Shown here in pieces: positions 48,901-59,912 of a stretch of DNA of 64,000 bases; the stretch's first letter is position 1, and every line of letters begins with the position of its first letter. This DNA is from Augochlora pura (taxonomy: Eukaryota; Arthropoda; Insecta; Hymenoptera; Halictidae): positions 8,072,779 through 8,136,778 of the forward strand of contig NC_135781.1 of assembly GCF_028453695.1 (NCBI RefSeq), written 5' to 3'. Below the pieces are notes generated by a model. It did not search any database. It was given only the letters and a program-made list of their open reading frames with translations, and was not told where the DNA came from. The position numbers were made by a program, and so were the translations under genes.

Positions 48901-49210
48901 TTCCCTGTTATACGTCACTTTTATCTGCCGGTGCCGGAAGCGATCCGTCCGTCGCGTAATTTTAAAGCATATTCGATGGTATCCCAGCGAAGTAGAATAC
49001 ACGGAGTCTTGTCGAACGGAGGGAAATAAAGTCCGGGCGTTTTCGAGCACTCACCCCCCGCCCCCCCCCCTCCTCCCACCGGAAAAGTTTACGCAGTCGC
49101 GGAACGGCGAGATTCGCGAAAGAGGGAGGACACGATAAGCGTAATCAATAAAGTACGCGCCCGTGTATATGAAAAGTTGGTGCGACGGTGACGGTACGTC
49201 CCAATTTCCC

Positions 49211-49218
49211 ATCGTCGT

Positions 49219-49250
<32 letters not shown>

Positions 49251-49270
49251 GCAACGACAACGACGACGGC
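49211..49270 (+). repeat. CGA/CGG trinucleotide microsatellite
   Basis: About 20 imperfect CGA units (GACGACGACGACGACGACGG), which produce the Arg- or Val-rich spurious frames on the minus strand. Confidence 0.9.
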
Positions 49271-51054
49271 GTCGCGCTCCTTTTTCGAAAACCGTTCGCC
49301 GGCCGGAGACTCGAACCCGAATATATAACCCATTGATATGCAAACTAAGTCCCGGATCGTAAAATTCGCGTAATATCACCGAGACTTTGCAATCCCGCCC
49401 CCGTCCACGTCCCAAACTACCTCGTTCCAAAGCGTTCGCGGAGTTACCGGCTGATCGTCCGACACGATTTTATCCCGCATTATCCTGAATGATACGCTAG
49501 TTTAAACTTTAAGTTAACCATAATCACGGCATAAAACTGAAATATAAATGCGCTTTCGAAGAGCTGCTATCTTTGAACGAGTGTTGAAAAAACGATCGAT
49601 CGCTCCCAATCGTTTTCCACGTTTTCATTTAATTCCAAGTACTTGAAGTTATTGCTATCACTATCGCACAGTAAAATTATTAGTCATTATTTATTGTAAC
49701 TATTAATACGACGATAAAGAAGCGACGGAGTCATCGAAGTAATTAATTGACTAGCAGTCAGATAACCAGATCTAACCTAACGTGACGAACTGTTAGATAA
49801 ACTGATGATGTCATATTCGCAGACCTTGTACAGTAGAAATCTTAGCTGTTCGAAAAATTCTCAGCAGTTTATCTATCTATTAACCAGTTTCTGAAATAAA
49901 TCAAGTCTCGAAGAATTAAATATAGATGTTCAGAATGGAAATATATTTTACAATTATTTATTACTAGACCGCGGGTTTTTAGGCAAAATATATTTCTGCG
50001 TCAATTGCACGAAGGATGAGCCGAGTATAATTAAAAAAAGAAATCGTAGCGCAAGGGATTAATGCGACCCCGCTCACCGACGTACAATTAGCAGGTACAA
50101 CGTTCTTTAACAGCATCGCCGCACGGCTGCACCGTTCTAATATCTGACAAAAGCCTGTCCAGAATCCCGGGATCGTTTTTTCCCCCAGCGGATCCACCTT
50201 TGTGTAATATTCTCACCATTCCCATGCAAATGAACGAGTCCGCCGAGCAACGCGATATACCACTACGGTGTTGCTGCTTGCAAGGTCTGCGAAAGCGGTT
50301 GCCGCGTTGCTCGACCCTTGGCCGAGGAATCACGACCGCAATTGCGTAACCTTTAACCGAGAAAAAGAGTTATCTCGTCTACGAGTCTCCGCCGCCAAAG
50401 AAATCGGTCGTTGGCTACGGGATATCTCGCCGGTGGCATTGTGCTCCTATCCTACGAATTTATTCTCGCGCGGGGTGTGTGGCGCAAAAGGGAGCGAAAG
50501 AAAAAAAAAAAAGGGAACGCGAGCGTAGAGAAGAAAGAAGCGAGAGCGAGTCTCCACGATGAGGAGGAGGTGTAGAGGAAACGGTCGAAGAGAATCTGCT
50601 TTGCATATCGACGAATTTACGACCCGGTTGAACCCGTCCTGTCACTCAATCCCTTCATCCTGCGACCTCTCGCCCTCTCTGTCTCGCGCGTCTCTCTCTC
50701 TCTCTCTCCTTCGACTTCTCTGCTTGCGCTGCAAGGGAAGTTTCAACCCCCGTACGGTGGTTTATGATATCGACGAAAAGTCGTCTCTGTCCGCCGTTGC
50801 TTCCTTCTCTGTTCCCTGAACGGCCAATCGGCGCCCTCGATGCAGTTCCTCTCCCCTGGCCCGTTTCGCTCTCTCCACCTTTCCCCATCTCATATCGACG
50901 AATTTATCGCCGGCACCGCTCGGTCCATTGTAACGAAGATTGTTTATGATATTGACTCTTCCTTTTATGTTAATCCCGTGTCCGAACGGTTCCGCTTGAC
51001 GCAATGCGTGGCACGGCGAGCTCGTTGCAACACCATCGGCACGAATACACACGA

Positions 51055-51072
51055 GCGCGCGCGCGCGCGCGA
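51055..51072 (+). repeat. CG dinucleotide run
   Basis: About nine consecutive GC/CG units. Alternating purine-pyrimidine sequence can adopt Z-DNA. Confidence 0.85.
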
Positions 51073-51266
51073 GTGCACACTTCTGCGCCGGTGTGTATGC
51101 GTGCACGGGAGTCGTCGCTATACAAGCACCGAATGATCCGGCGGAGCCAGATCATGTAAATTCGTGTGCGAACTTCTCTACGCACAGTGGGGACCGGGGG
51201 ATGAACTATCGACGAATTTACGAGGAAACGGACGTTCTCCCTGGAACTCACGATCCTCTCTCGCCG

Positions 51267-51293
51267 CTATGCTAATTGGCGTAATTAGCATAG
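51267..51293. promoter_or_regulatory. Perfect 11-bp inverted repeat around homeodomain/POU-type cores
   Basis: CTATGCTAATT, a 5-base spacer GGCGT, then AATTAGCATAG, an exact inverted repeat. Each arm holds ATGCTAATT, which combines an octamer-like ATGC with a TAAT homeodomain core. Such symmetry suits a factor dimer. Similar single cores recur nearby (CCTAATTGGC at 51829, AATGCTAATTAAC at 43637). Confidence 0.4.
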
Positions 51294-52881
51294 GAAGTAT
51301 CGGCAAACGAATACGAGCTGCCGCGACGGCCCCGGTGACGTACGGTATCGGCGGAGGGTTAGAGGTACGATATTTGTCGCGAACACAGACCGCAATTAGG
51401 CCCCCTACGACCGGCAAAAAACCATTCTTTTTTTTTTCTCGTCGCTCATTGTCCTCCTCTGACTAACGACGCCGTGTACAATGTAATACATTCTCCAGTG
51501 AAAAGAGAGAAAAAAAGAAGCTCCGCTCGTCGCATTATTTCTTAAACGTTACACGAGATGATCGTAGTAACAGTATATCTCGCGGCGAAAAGGAAAGAAA
51601 GCGAGATAGAGAGTGACGAAAAAAGAAAAAGGTTGTACCCGGCATCTGGCGAACGACGCGCACGTTCCGCCATTGTAATTCGGGCTCTTGTAACTCGGTG
51701 ATAAGCGAGACACCCCGCTTCTGGTAGAGCTCTTCAAGGCTTTGTTCGCCGCCACTCAAGAACACCGTCGGCTCTCATCAGGATTCCGGGGTTCCCGGTG
51801 TATTAGGCGAGCAAGACCGCCTCTGATTTACCTAATTGGCAGGGATAATTAGCAGGGCAACCGGCACGATGGCTCGTCACTTCCAGTCGGTCGCGTACTC
51901 GTCCTCGTCGTCCCTCGCAGTTTCCCCCGACGGGAGCGTTACACAGAAATCAGGCATTCGTATGTAAACTTCTGGCGATCTTCCTGCTCCCCTATCCTCC
52001 GTGTCGTCTCGAACTCCCCCTCTCGTGTGCTAGGCCGATTTTGTCGATGGTCCGGCGAGAATCGAGGCCCGGCCGATGCGCACTCCCGATGACTGAGAAA
52101 CGGTGGCCGCCGAGGGACTCTCTCCGAGTGGTTTACGAGGTATATGGATGCTCGAACCGCAGGGTCAGACCAACATAGATTGCATCATGGAATATAGATG
52201 GGAGAATAACTTCTCGACCGGAGTGAGGCGAGGTGACGCGCGCTGGTATAGGGGTTCGCGATTCGATGCGGACCGTTCTCGGTCTGCGGGTGCGTTTAGT
52301 TAAGTCATTCGCGGGGATTACGAATCCGCCACGGGTCGTGATCTCGATGGCCTCTGGTCTCGCTGTTGGAAAACAGAGAGCCCTCTCTCCCCTGGATGAT
52401 GGACATGCGATGGATTCGGGGAAACTCGATTGCTAGTCGAATCTAGGTCCTGATCAAGGTCTAGGTATTATTCCGGCGTCGACGTGGGAACCGTTTGTTG
52501 GAGCATCGGAGCATTATGCATCGTCGATTATGTCTCGAGTACCAGAAATCGTACGTATTCGAAATATCCGGCACTAACGTTGAGTCTGATAAGTAGACTG
52601 GTTTTAATGCTGGAGACGAGTACGACAAATCTAAACCGAACACTGTTGCGTTCCTTCAATTCATTTAAACAATGAAGATAAATATCTACTTATCTTCTAT
52701 ACAATTAATGTATTTATCTTCTATGCAATTAATGCATTAGTTTTGCAATATTCTTACACTTTATAGATTCTAATAAAGTCTGGTTTAATTAATAAGTTGT
52801 ATAAGAATATATTTTCGAGGGTTAAAGATGATTGTTCGCATTCTTGTAAACGTCGATACACAATTTCTAGAGTCATTCAAG

Positions 52882-53091
52882 TTAACCCCTTGCCGTACTT
52901 TGACAAGTCTGACTCGTGATGGTGACTTCTAATAATGATCTGTTAAGTATGAATATTATTCGATTAATATTTAAGTGCCGGAGTAAATGCAGTCATACTA
53001 TAAATATCGATTCTATTTCTCCCTTAAACAAGTCAGCTAATAATCATTTAGGCATTGTTACTGCGAGGGTAAAAGTACTGCAAGGGGTTAA
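52882..53091. mobile_element. piggyBac-like MITE (family C), complete
   Basis: TTAA (52882) then CCCCTTGCCGTACTTTGAC; the right end, reversed, is TTAA then CCCCTTGCAGTACTTTTAC. The TIRs match at about 17 of 19 positions, and the TTAA duplication is typical of piggyBac superfamily insertion. 210 bases, no transposase. Confidence 0.82.
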
Positions 53092-55362
53092 TAATATGCT
53101 TCATAAGTCCACGATGTTAAAACTACGTGCAATTAAAAAAGGATTACCGCAAATATTTAAGAATTCTCCTGTCCAACGGTGGGAATATTACAACCGCTGT
53201 TTCGGATCCAAAATTTCCATGGAAATATTGGCGAACGCGAACACAAAGGGAAAGAGGGAAAGCACGGAAATTAAGCTTGACTTCGGTTAAAAAGGAAGTG
53301 CTTTTAAATTTTACACACCGCTCGCGGTAAACGTTCCGCCGCTGATATTACGCCCGCATTTTTCCCCGGATTCCACGATACGCTGGGTCAATTATTCCTC
53401 TCGGTCGACGGCGGTCTGCGAAATTAGAAATTAAAATTTCACTGTTCACAACAGTGCAAAATGCGCCCATTGTTCCCTTGAAATGGAACGCCTCTCGCGA
53501 TTGCTCATCAGAAACGATCTCAGTCAAGTTTACATTTGTTTCATTGCAAACATTAAGCTCATCGCGAAGTATAGAATTTTTCTTTTCAAGTTAAACTTGA
53601 TCATGTTCTGTGTAGTTCTTTTATTATACGTGTATGCGCATATAAATTGAAGCGAGAAATGACAATTAACATCTTATTTTCTTTCTTGTCGTTCTTATCC
53701 TTTACTTTACATTTTACAGTCAATTAATTATTTTCGCTATAGTCACTATACATAGTAATTCCTGTGTTTTCTATTTATTACGAACTTATAACTAATCAGT
53801 ATTTTTGTTATAATTTCGTCATTATTACATTATAAATATTACGTTCTGTATACCCTAAGCCCTGAGCAATATCAGTTATACATTTCAAAGATTCTACCCC
53901 TCGTCTCAACAATTAATTTTTAACTAACTTTTAACACTTTTAGATATTCTCTTAATATACAAACCTGTATTATGTACAATATACCTATTATTACAGATTA
54001 ATCTTGTATTTTATAAAATTATAAACTCTAGCTAATTTTTAGATCAGATCGCCAACACCTAACCTGCACCTAAAACATTCTACTTGGATCATTCGCGCTG
54101 TTACACTTCTCAAACTATCACCGTTCACCAGTAAAAGCGTGTCATAGTAAAGCACAAGTTATAATAACACTGTGTCCTTTCGACCTCACCCGACATAAAA
54201 GAGTAATTAGACAATGGATAAAACGTTGCTCCGCATTAGGCTAATAGTGTCTTCACACTCCTCACGAACTACAAGTTTCGCAGGCTAACATTGATCGGCC
54301 GAATTGATCGGCCATTTTGATAACTGTTTGATCAGCATTACAAACCCGGTACAAACCGATACGTGTCCTAATAACGCCACGGGCGCTCGAGTTACAAGCA
54401 GCGTATATACTCGCGCGCGTAAACAACGCGTTCACAGCGGAAGCGTGTCGCGGGTGTTTCCAGAAAGAATGGTAGACGGAAAAAAGGCTGATTCTGTACG
54501 GTCATAATTTCCGGGACAGGGCACGGTAATGCGTTTCAGGATTCCCGCTCGAGCCCGTTGGTAACGCGACGCTCGGACAAATTGGAGGGAAATGGCTGGC
54601 GACACCGGGGTCGGCCGTAAATAAACAACGAAGTGTAACTGAAAAATAAAATCTGTGTAAAAGCGGTGCTCGCGCGCGTGCCATATTCGCGTGATATCTT
54701 GATGGACGATGGCGAGAGAGCGATCGCGGCCGGTCCGGTTACAACAAGGGGGACACTTAACAGCCGAAGTACCGGTCGAAACAGCGGCCGTTTCATTGCG
54801 AAACGCGGTACACCGGTATGCGGCGGCATGCGCGTTACATTGACTGATTGAGTGGCATTGAATTGAATCGAGGGTGGGCGTAGGAAGGGAAACTGGCAAA
54901 TGCCTGCCCATTGCAGCATTGCATCGGCCCAGTCTCCACCATCGAATCCCGGCGTCTCTCGATGCCGACGTGTGTACTACTCGTACGGGCGCGTGTATGT
55001 GCGTGACACGCGTACCGCGCGCGCGTTTTTTTTTCACGCGCGCGAGGGTCCGAACGCAATTACACCTGAGTAATTGCGGAAGCGAAAGAGAAAAAGTGGC
55101 ACCGGCCGGGCGGGCGAGAGGGAGAGACAGAGTCCAACGCGTTACAACGGACGCTTTCATTCTATGAGTTTATGCGTTTAGGTCGATCCACGTTCGGAGC
55201 ACGCAACACTCGTGTTCGAAGAAAAATTGTTGCACTGATTTCGGTGGAAGTACTCGCATTACAGCTGACACTTGACCCACTTCGCAGTTTCACTTTTACT
55301 GTCTTTCGCGTGACTTTATCCACTAGTAGAGAGACAATGAGAAACCGGAATTAAATGGATAC

Positions 55363-55607
55363 TCAACCCCTTGCACTATTATTCCTTTCATGCAGTGACG
55401 ATTGGCACATATTCGTACTTAATAATTTTCCTAATAAGACCAAACAATTTTTATTCCCTGTGTCCTCTTTATTTACCTCCGTTTTTATTCTTTGAAACAG
55501 AAGAATTTATTTTTTCTTCGATGTAGAAGAAATTAATAATATTCATATTTACTAGAGCTTGCATAAAATCTTCACCACGAGTTCGACTCGTTGTTGTAAG
55601 GGGCTAA
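55363..55607. mobile_element. piggyBac-like MITE (family C), older copy
   Basis: Left TCAA-CCCCTTGCACTATTATT; right end reversed TTAG-CCCCTTACAACAACGAG. The subterminal block CACGAGTTCGACTCGT matches CACGAGTCAGACTTGT of the 52882 copy (reversed). The flanking TTAA is mutated on both sides, so this is an older insertion. Confidence 0.62.
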
Positions 55608-57779
55608 TTTTCGTTTAATAATTTTAATTATTAAAAGATAATGTGTTCATATTCTTATATTTTGATGATGTGTTTATTATGTTCTATTTCAATTCAATCA
55701 TAGTGTGCCTGTTTGATTTATCTGATACGTATTTATTAGACGTTTATACTAATATAAAAGCGGTTCGAAAACCGCTTAGGTTTGTAGACGTCCGCTGGAC
55801 TTGTTACTCTAGTTATACAGTAAAAGCCAAAACGTAACAAACATCTAAAGGTTGAACAAATTACTGCGAGTAACTCTTCAAGCTGTTTTAAATTTTGAAT
55901 TACCGAGAGATCGGATGCACTTCACGCTGAGAGCGATAGGAAATCGAAGATTTAAGAATTAATTGATGGAGATCAGTTGGTCATGATAACTCGATACTGC
56001 TTCTCGAGCACAAACGTGTTGTTAGCTCACGGAAGAGCCGTTCGATCACAGTGTCCATCGTCCGAGGATTACGCTCCAAAGTTCTAAGAGCCCTTGTCAG
56101 AACACTTATCGGGAACAAACAGGGACCGGTGAGTCGCGAACACGTGCATGACTCGAACATGTGTTTGATAACATAAACAGGACACTATTGAGAGAAATAA
56201 CTGGTCTACGAGTCGATCGATATATAAATCGAACCACATTCTAACGAGCATGAAGTACTCGATTCTTTTACTATTTATTCGATTTGTGTGAATAGAATTT
56301 AACAAGTTGCGGTTGTTCATTGGATGCTTCTGAAATATTTCATATTGGTTGGTGTGGTCGGGTCGGTAATTTCAAAATATTTGAAACTAAATTAATAAAC
56401 AAGTTATTCGAATTAATTTGTATTGCGATAAATCAGGTAAGCTAAACATTAGTTCAATTATTGTTTTTTCTACTCTTATTTTATTGAACTATTTGCTCTG
56501 AATTGTGTGTTTCTTTTGGACACTGTTGCGGCAATTAATTAAGCAATCAGCAAACTGAGGATTTATGTAGTTTCGATGCAAGGAGGAAAAATAAAATGTT
56601 TTAAAAAATTGTACTGTAAGTTTGAGAATTCAGTATTTTCATCAATTTTAATTTTATAGCTTTAGTTTCCTAGCTTCAAGTTAAAGAGATTAACACATGC
56701 ACAGTATGAACATAAAAAAATTACAGTGATTCAACCTTTTGAGAACAGCATCATCCGACAGTAATTTCAATTTTTTGATACTCTGTACAATTATCTCGAA
56801 ATTTTGGAAAATAAGCAATAATGCATGAATGTGTATCGTACCTAATAATCTAGCTTAATTTAATAAGTTTTAAACCATCCCCAGGGTTCATCAACCATTC
56901 TATCATTGGGCCGAAATTAGGGAATTAAAATTGAGTATAGTAGATATTACATTAATTCTGTCGCATTCTAAAAATCAAAGTGAAATTTTACTTATTAAAA
57001 TAAATTTATTTACCTAACACGTCATTTTGACACGTTCCAAATCTAATTTACGATTATTAATATTATATGTTTATATTTACGAAGAATTTGTAAAATATAG
57101 TATCATGGGATATATATTACTATAAAAATCATTAAAAATTTGAACAAACACGTTCTCCTTAATTTGCTGAAGCAATCGCAATAGCTGCTTTTAGCGCTGC
57201 GTAAACCTAGCGTTAAAGTCACTGGCGAATCGTTTCGAGAGGAATGATTGGTAAGGATGAATCATGTAACGACCGCGAAGAAGATTAGACGAGTTAGTAT
57301 CTCGTTTGAATCGGAGTGTTAATCAAAAGATTGCTCGTCGATATTTCAAGTAATTACGGTCCGCCTATCTTGCCGCGAGAACGGCCGTGTAGCAATGGTA
57401 ATTAATCACAGCGAGCCAGGGCCATTCACGTTCCGTTGAATACCGTCTAAAATTCAGTGAAACAATCGAGGGAAGTTGCACCCCTGTATATGCAGAAGTG
57501 CCATCCACAGGCGAGTGGGGCTTCCAGCGGCCTTCCAATCCATCTGTAAACTGTCCACTTTGATGGGACGACAATCACACCCTGTTGTAACGAAGCTCCG
57601 CGGCGGTATTGTCTCGTTTGCGCGAAATTGTAGTACCTGGCCGTTCGAACGGTATCGGGGTTGGGTCGACCGTTGAAAATAAAGATCACTCGGCGTTGAT
57701 TGCGCCATTGCGAAGTAATCGAGGCACCGGCTGCCGATGGATAGTATGTACCACCCTTCGCTGCCCACCCCGTCTCCCG

Positions 57780-58040
57780 TTCGACGCGTACGCGCGGCTC
57801 CGAGAGCGTTTCCACCTTTTTTCTCAGTTTGCTTTCAGTTTTCCGTTTCGCTTCGTGCTTCTCCCGGTAGCAGACGAAAGACGCAGCAGACGCGGAGGAG
57901 TCGGCCGGCGCGGCGCGGCGCGTCGATTAACGACGACGGCTTGCCGCCGAAATTGCATCGGCGGAACGACGAGCCTGCACACCGCCGCGGCGCGCCGGAG
58001 AGAAATTGGCCTCGAGGGCCGACGAGCGCCGATGAAAAAT
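57780..58040. promoter_or_regulatory. Strong CpG-rich island
   Basis: About 65% GC by eye, with dense CpG (GGCGCGGCGCGGCGCGTCG, CCGCCGCGGCGCGCCGG), the richest stretch in the window. It could be a promoter or first exon of an unseen transcript, but no core promoter element or linked exon is visible. Confidence 0.35.
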
Positions 58041-58817
58041 AATGAATAGGTTCCGGCAGTTGAATTTGAAAATCAATTTTGAAGGTGCATTTGCTCCGAC
58101 ATTCCCGGTAATTAGAATAATTTAGGGACGTAATTAAAATGCGCCCGCGCGTACGCGCGCGGAGCCGGCGCAAACGAAATCGCGGATCCATCGCTCGGAC
58201 AATATGCCGCCCTCTATTATTTCGTTCGACGGAGCGGCGTGTGTATGCGCGCGACTCCACCTCGAGCCGAATTCATTTAATTAAAGAGAGAATTAATATG
58301 AATGCCGGTCTATTCCGGACGAACGGAAATAAACGATATATCGCTTGTTAGCCCGGGTATCGCGGCTTCATAATCGCATCGAATTCCTAATGAACGGAAA
58401 AACAGAGTTTGCGCGTTTTACCCGGCCGCGTCGCGGTCCAGTTCTATTTTAACGAAGTTTTCCGAGTATAACTATAATTTCATCCACTTGTCGCTGCGTC
58501 CGATACCCATTAATTCGATTCTCATACAAAGAGACGAGCACGGTGGCCCGGCTCGTGCGTGCGCTCGTTCGGACAGGTGTTTACCGGCGCGACGTTCGCC
58601 GTGATAATGCAACGCGCATCGGCGGATACGTGATGCCGAGTGGTCGCCAAATCAAAGTGATCGATACAGACGATCGGGGCGAGGTTAGGATTAAGCCGAC
58701 GCGATTTGTTTGGCAAATTATACCGGCAATCACCGACTGTCCCGCTTAATCGAGTCATTATGGTTTCCTATATAATGCCGAAAGCCAATGAAATCGCGGC
58801 TATCCGTTGCGACGATA

Positions 58818-59012
58818 TACAGGGTGTACCAAAATTATACATACTCCGGGAAACGACGGGTTTCTAAGGCCATTTCAAATAACCTTTTCTTTTGCCGAAA
58901 TGCAATCCGCGGCTTTGTTAACGAGTTATTACTGAAAAGCAGTAACGTGTTAGAGACCAGCGCGAGAATTCAACCTGCTGCTACGCGCGCGAGCAAGCGT
59001 GTTGAAACCTAC
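58818..59012 (+). mobile_element. Repeat family B (CAGGGTGTACCAAAATTAT end), second copy
   Basis: Starts TACAGGGTGTACCAAAATTA, then GGCCATTTCAAATAACCTTT, GCAATCCGCGG, TTGTTAACGAGTTATTA, TTCAACCTGCTGCTACGC. It is collinear with 22706-22505 on the other strand, with clear divergence. The match ends soon after 59010; no opposite terminus was recognised. Confidence 0.65.
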
Positions 59013-59244
59013 GTCACTCCGGGGGGCGACGGAAGGAGAGGGTCGCGCTCCGGCTTTGAACCACGTTGGAAGTAACGGATAAGAATTTGATGAATATTCG
59101 ATTAATTTCAAAAGTTTCACAAATATTATTAATGAAAAACTCACCCATTCAGTTGTAAATGTTGTAATCCAGAAGTTGTAATCCACGTATGTAAAACAGC
59201 ACAGATTACACTAGCGTTCACTTTCACTGCACTATCATTAAATC

Positions 59245-59274
59245 ATTAGTGATCGGTATTTACCGATCACTAAT
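59245..59274. repeat. Perfect 14-bp inverted repeat, 2-base loop
   Basis: ATTAGTGATCGGTA, TT, TACCGATCACTAAT. A perfect cruciform-forming palindrome in AT-rich DNA. Confidence 0.9.
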
Positions 59275-59761
59275 AATTCAATAATAATTATGGATGATAA
59301 TAATTATTCTTGTTTTAATACGTATGGCTTGACGACACGTAGAAGGAACTGCGGAATACTGCAAGATGACCAACAATGCTTCGGTTTCTTAGAAACGAAT
59401 TTCAACTGTTTTTCATCAACCGGGAAATTGTCGTATATAGATCGGTTGTCTCGTTTATCATACACTGTAAGAGGTCCATGCTCCATCATCCGAGCACGGC
59501 TTGGATTTATAACTAAATGTGTCAATTTCATATTATTAATATTTTTCACATTTCTCAAATAATGTGGGAACAGACTGCGACGGTGAAAATTACGGAAACT
59601 TAAGGAGTGAATTTTCTGAACTATTTGTTAATTTGAAAAATCAGGATGTGCATGTTGCCTCCCGATGTATAACAATAGTCTTGAAATTTAAATATTTTAC
59701 CAATTTGTAGTCTATTTAATATTTAAAAAACCAATCACCACAGATATACCATCACAATCAC

Positions 59762-59850
59762 TGACCACAGAATCACTTTAATGAGCACTGATAATCATTT
59801 GAGTGACCACTGGTAACCACTTGAATGACCACTGATAATCACTTATCAGG
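59762..59850 (+). repeat. Degenerate 22-bp tandem repeat
   Basis: Four units starting at about 59762, 59782, 59804 and 59826 with consensus TGACCACTGATAATCACTTG plus two bases. The CCAC/TGACCAC theme continues to about 59880 and into the hairpin at 59868-59912. Confidence 0.8.
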
Positions 59851-59867
59851 TGAGTCATCTGTGACCA

Positions 59868-59912
59868 CAGGGTGGACCAAGGGTCAGCAGTAATCCATGG
59901 TGGTCCACCCTG
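59868..59912. repeat. 12-bp perfect hairpin with 21-base loop
   Basis: CAGGGTGGACCA and TGGTCCACCCTG are exact inverted copies separated by 21 bases (59880-59900). It directly follows the 22-base tandem repeats and shares their GGTGG/CCACC words. Confidence 0.85.

Larger units (their letters stand above)
42931..50500. other. Non-coding region, GC/CpG-rich blocks with AT-rich spacers (part 2)
   Basis: AT-rich spacers at about 42.9-43.4, 44.3-44.9, 46.6-47.1, 48.2-48.7 and 49.5-49.95 kb alternate with GC-rich blocks. Apart from the mariner relic (45565-45993) and a CGA microsatellite (49211-49270), no gene or element could be supported. Confidence 0.45.
50501..57180. other. Non-coding region, GC/CpG-rich blocks with AT-rich spacers (part 3)
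   Basis: GC-rich at 50.5-52.6 and 54.3-55.3 kb, AT-rich at 52.7-53.1, 53.5-54.2, 55.4-55.9 and 56.3-57.2 kb. It contains three copies of TATCGACGAATTTA (50606, 50893, 51207), a perfect inverted repeat (51267-51293), a CG run (51055-51072) and two piggyBac-like MITEs. The long minus-strand frame 54432-55160 has no protein features. Confidence 0.45.

Noticed and set aside
54432..55160. 242-codon open frame on the minus strand
   Set aside because: It lies in CpG-rich DNA with overlapping open frames on both strands, composition is Arg/Pro/Ser/Thr typical of random GC-rich translation, and no domain or splice context is seen.
57609..58049. 146- and 101-codon overlapping open frames on the plus strand and a 141-codon frame on the minus strand
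   Set aside because: Three long frames over the same CpG island are expected from stop-codon scarcity at high GC; none resembles a known protein.
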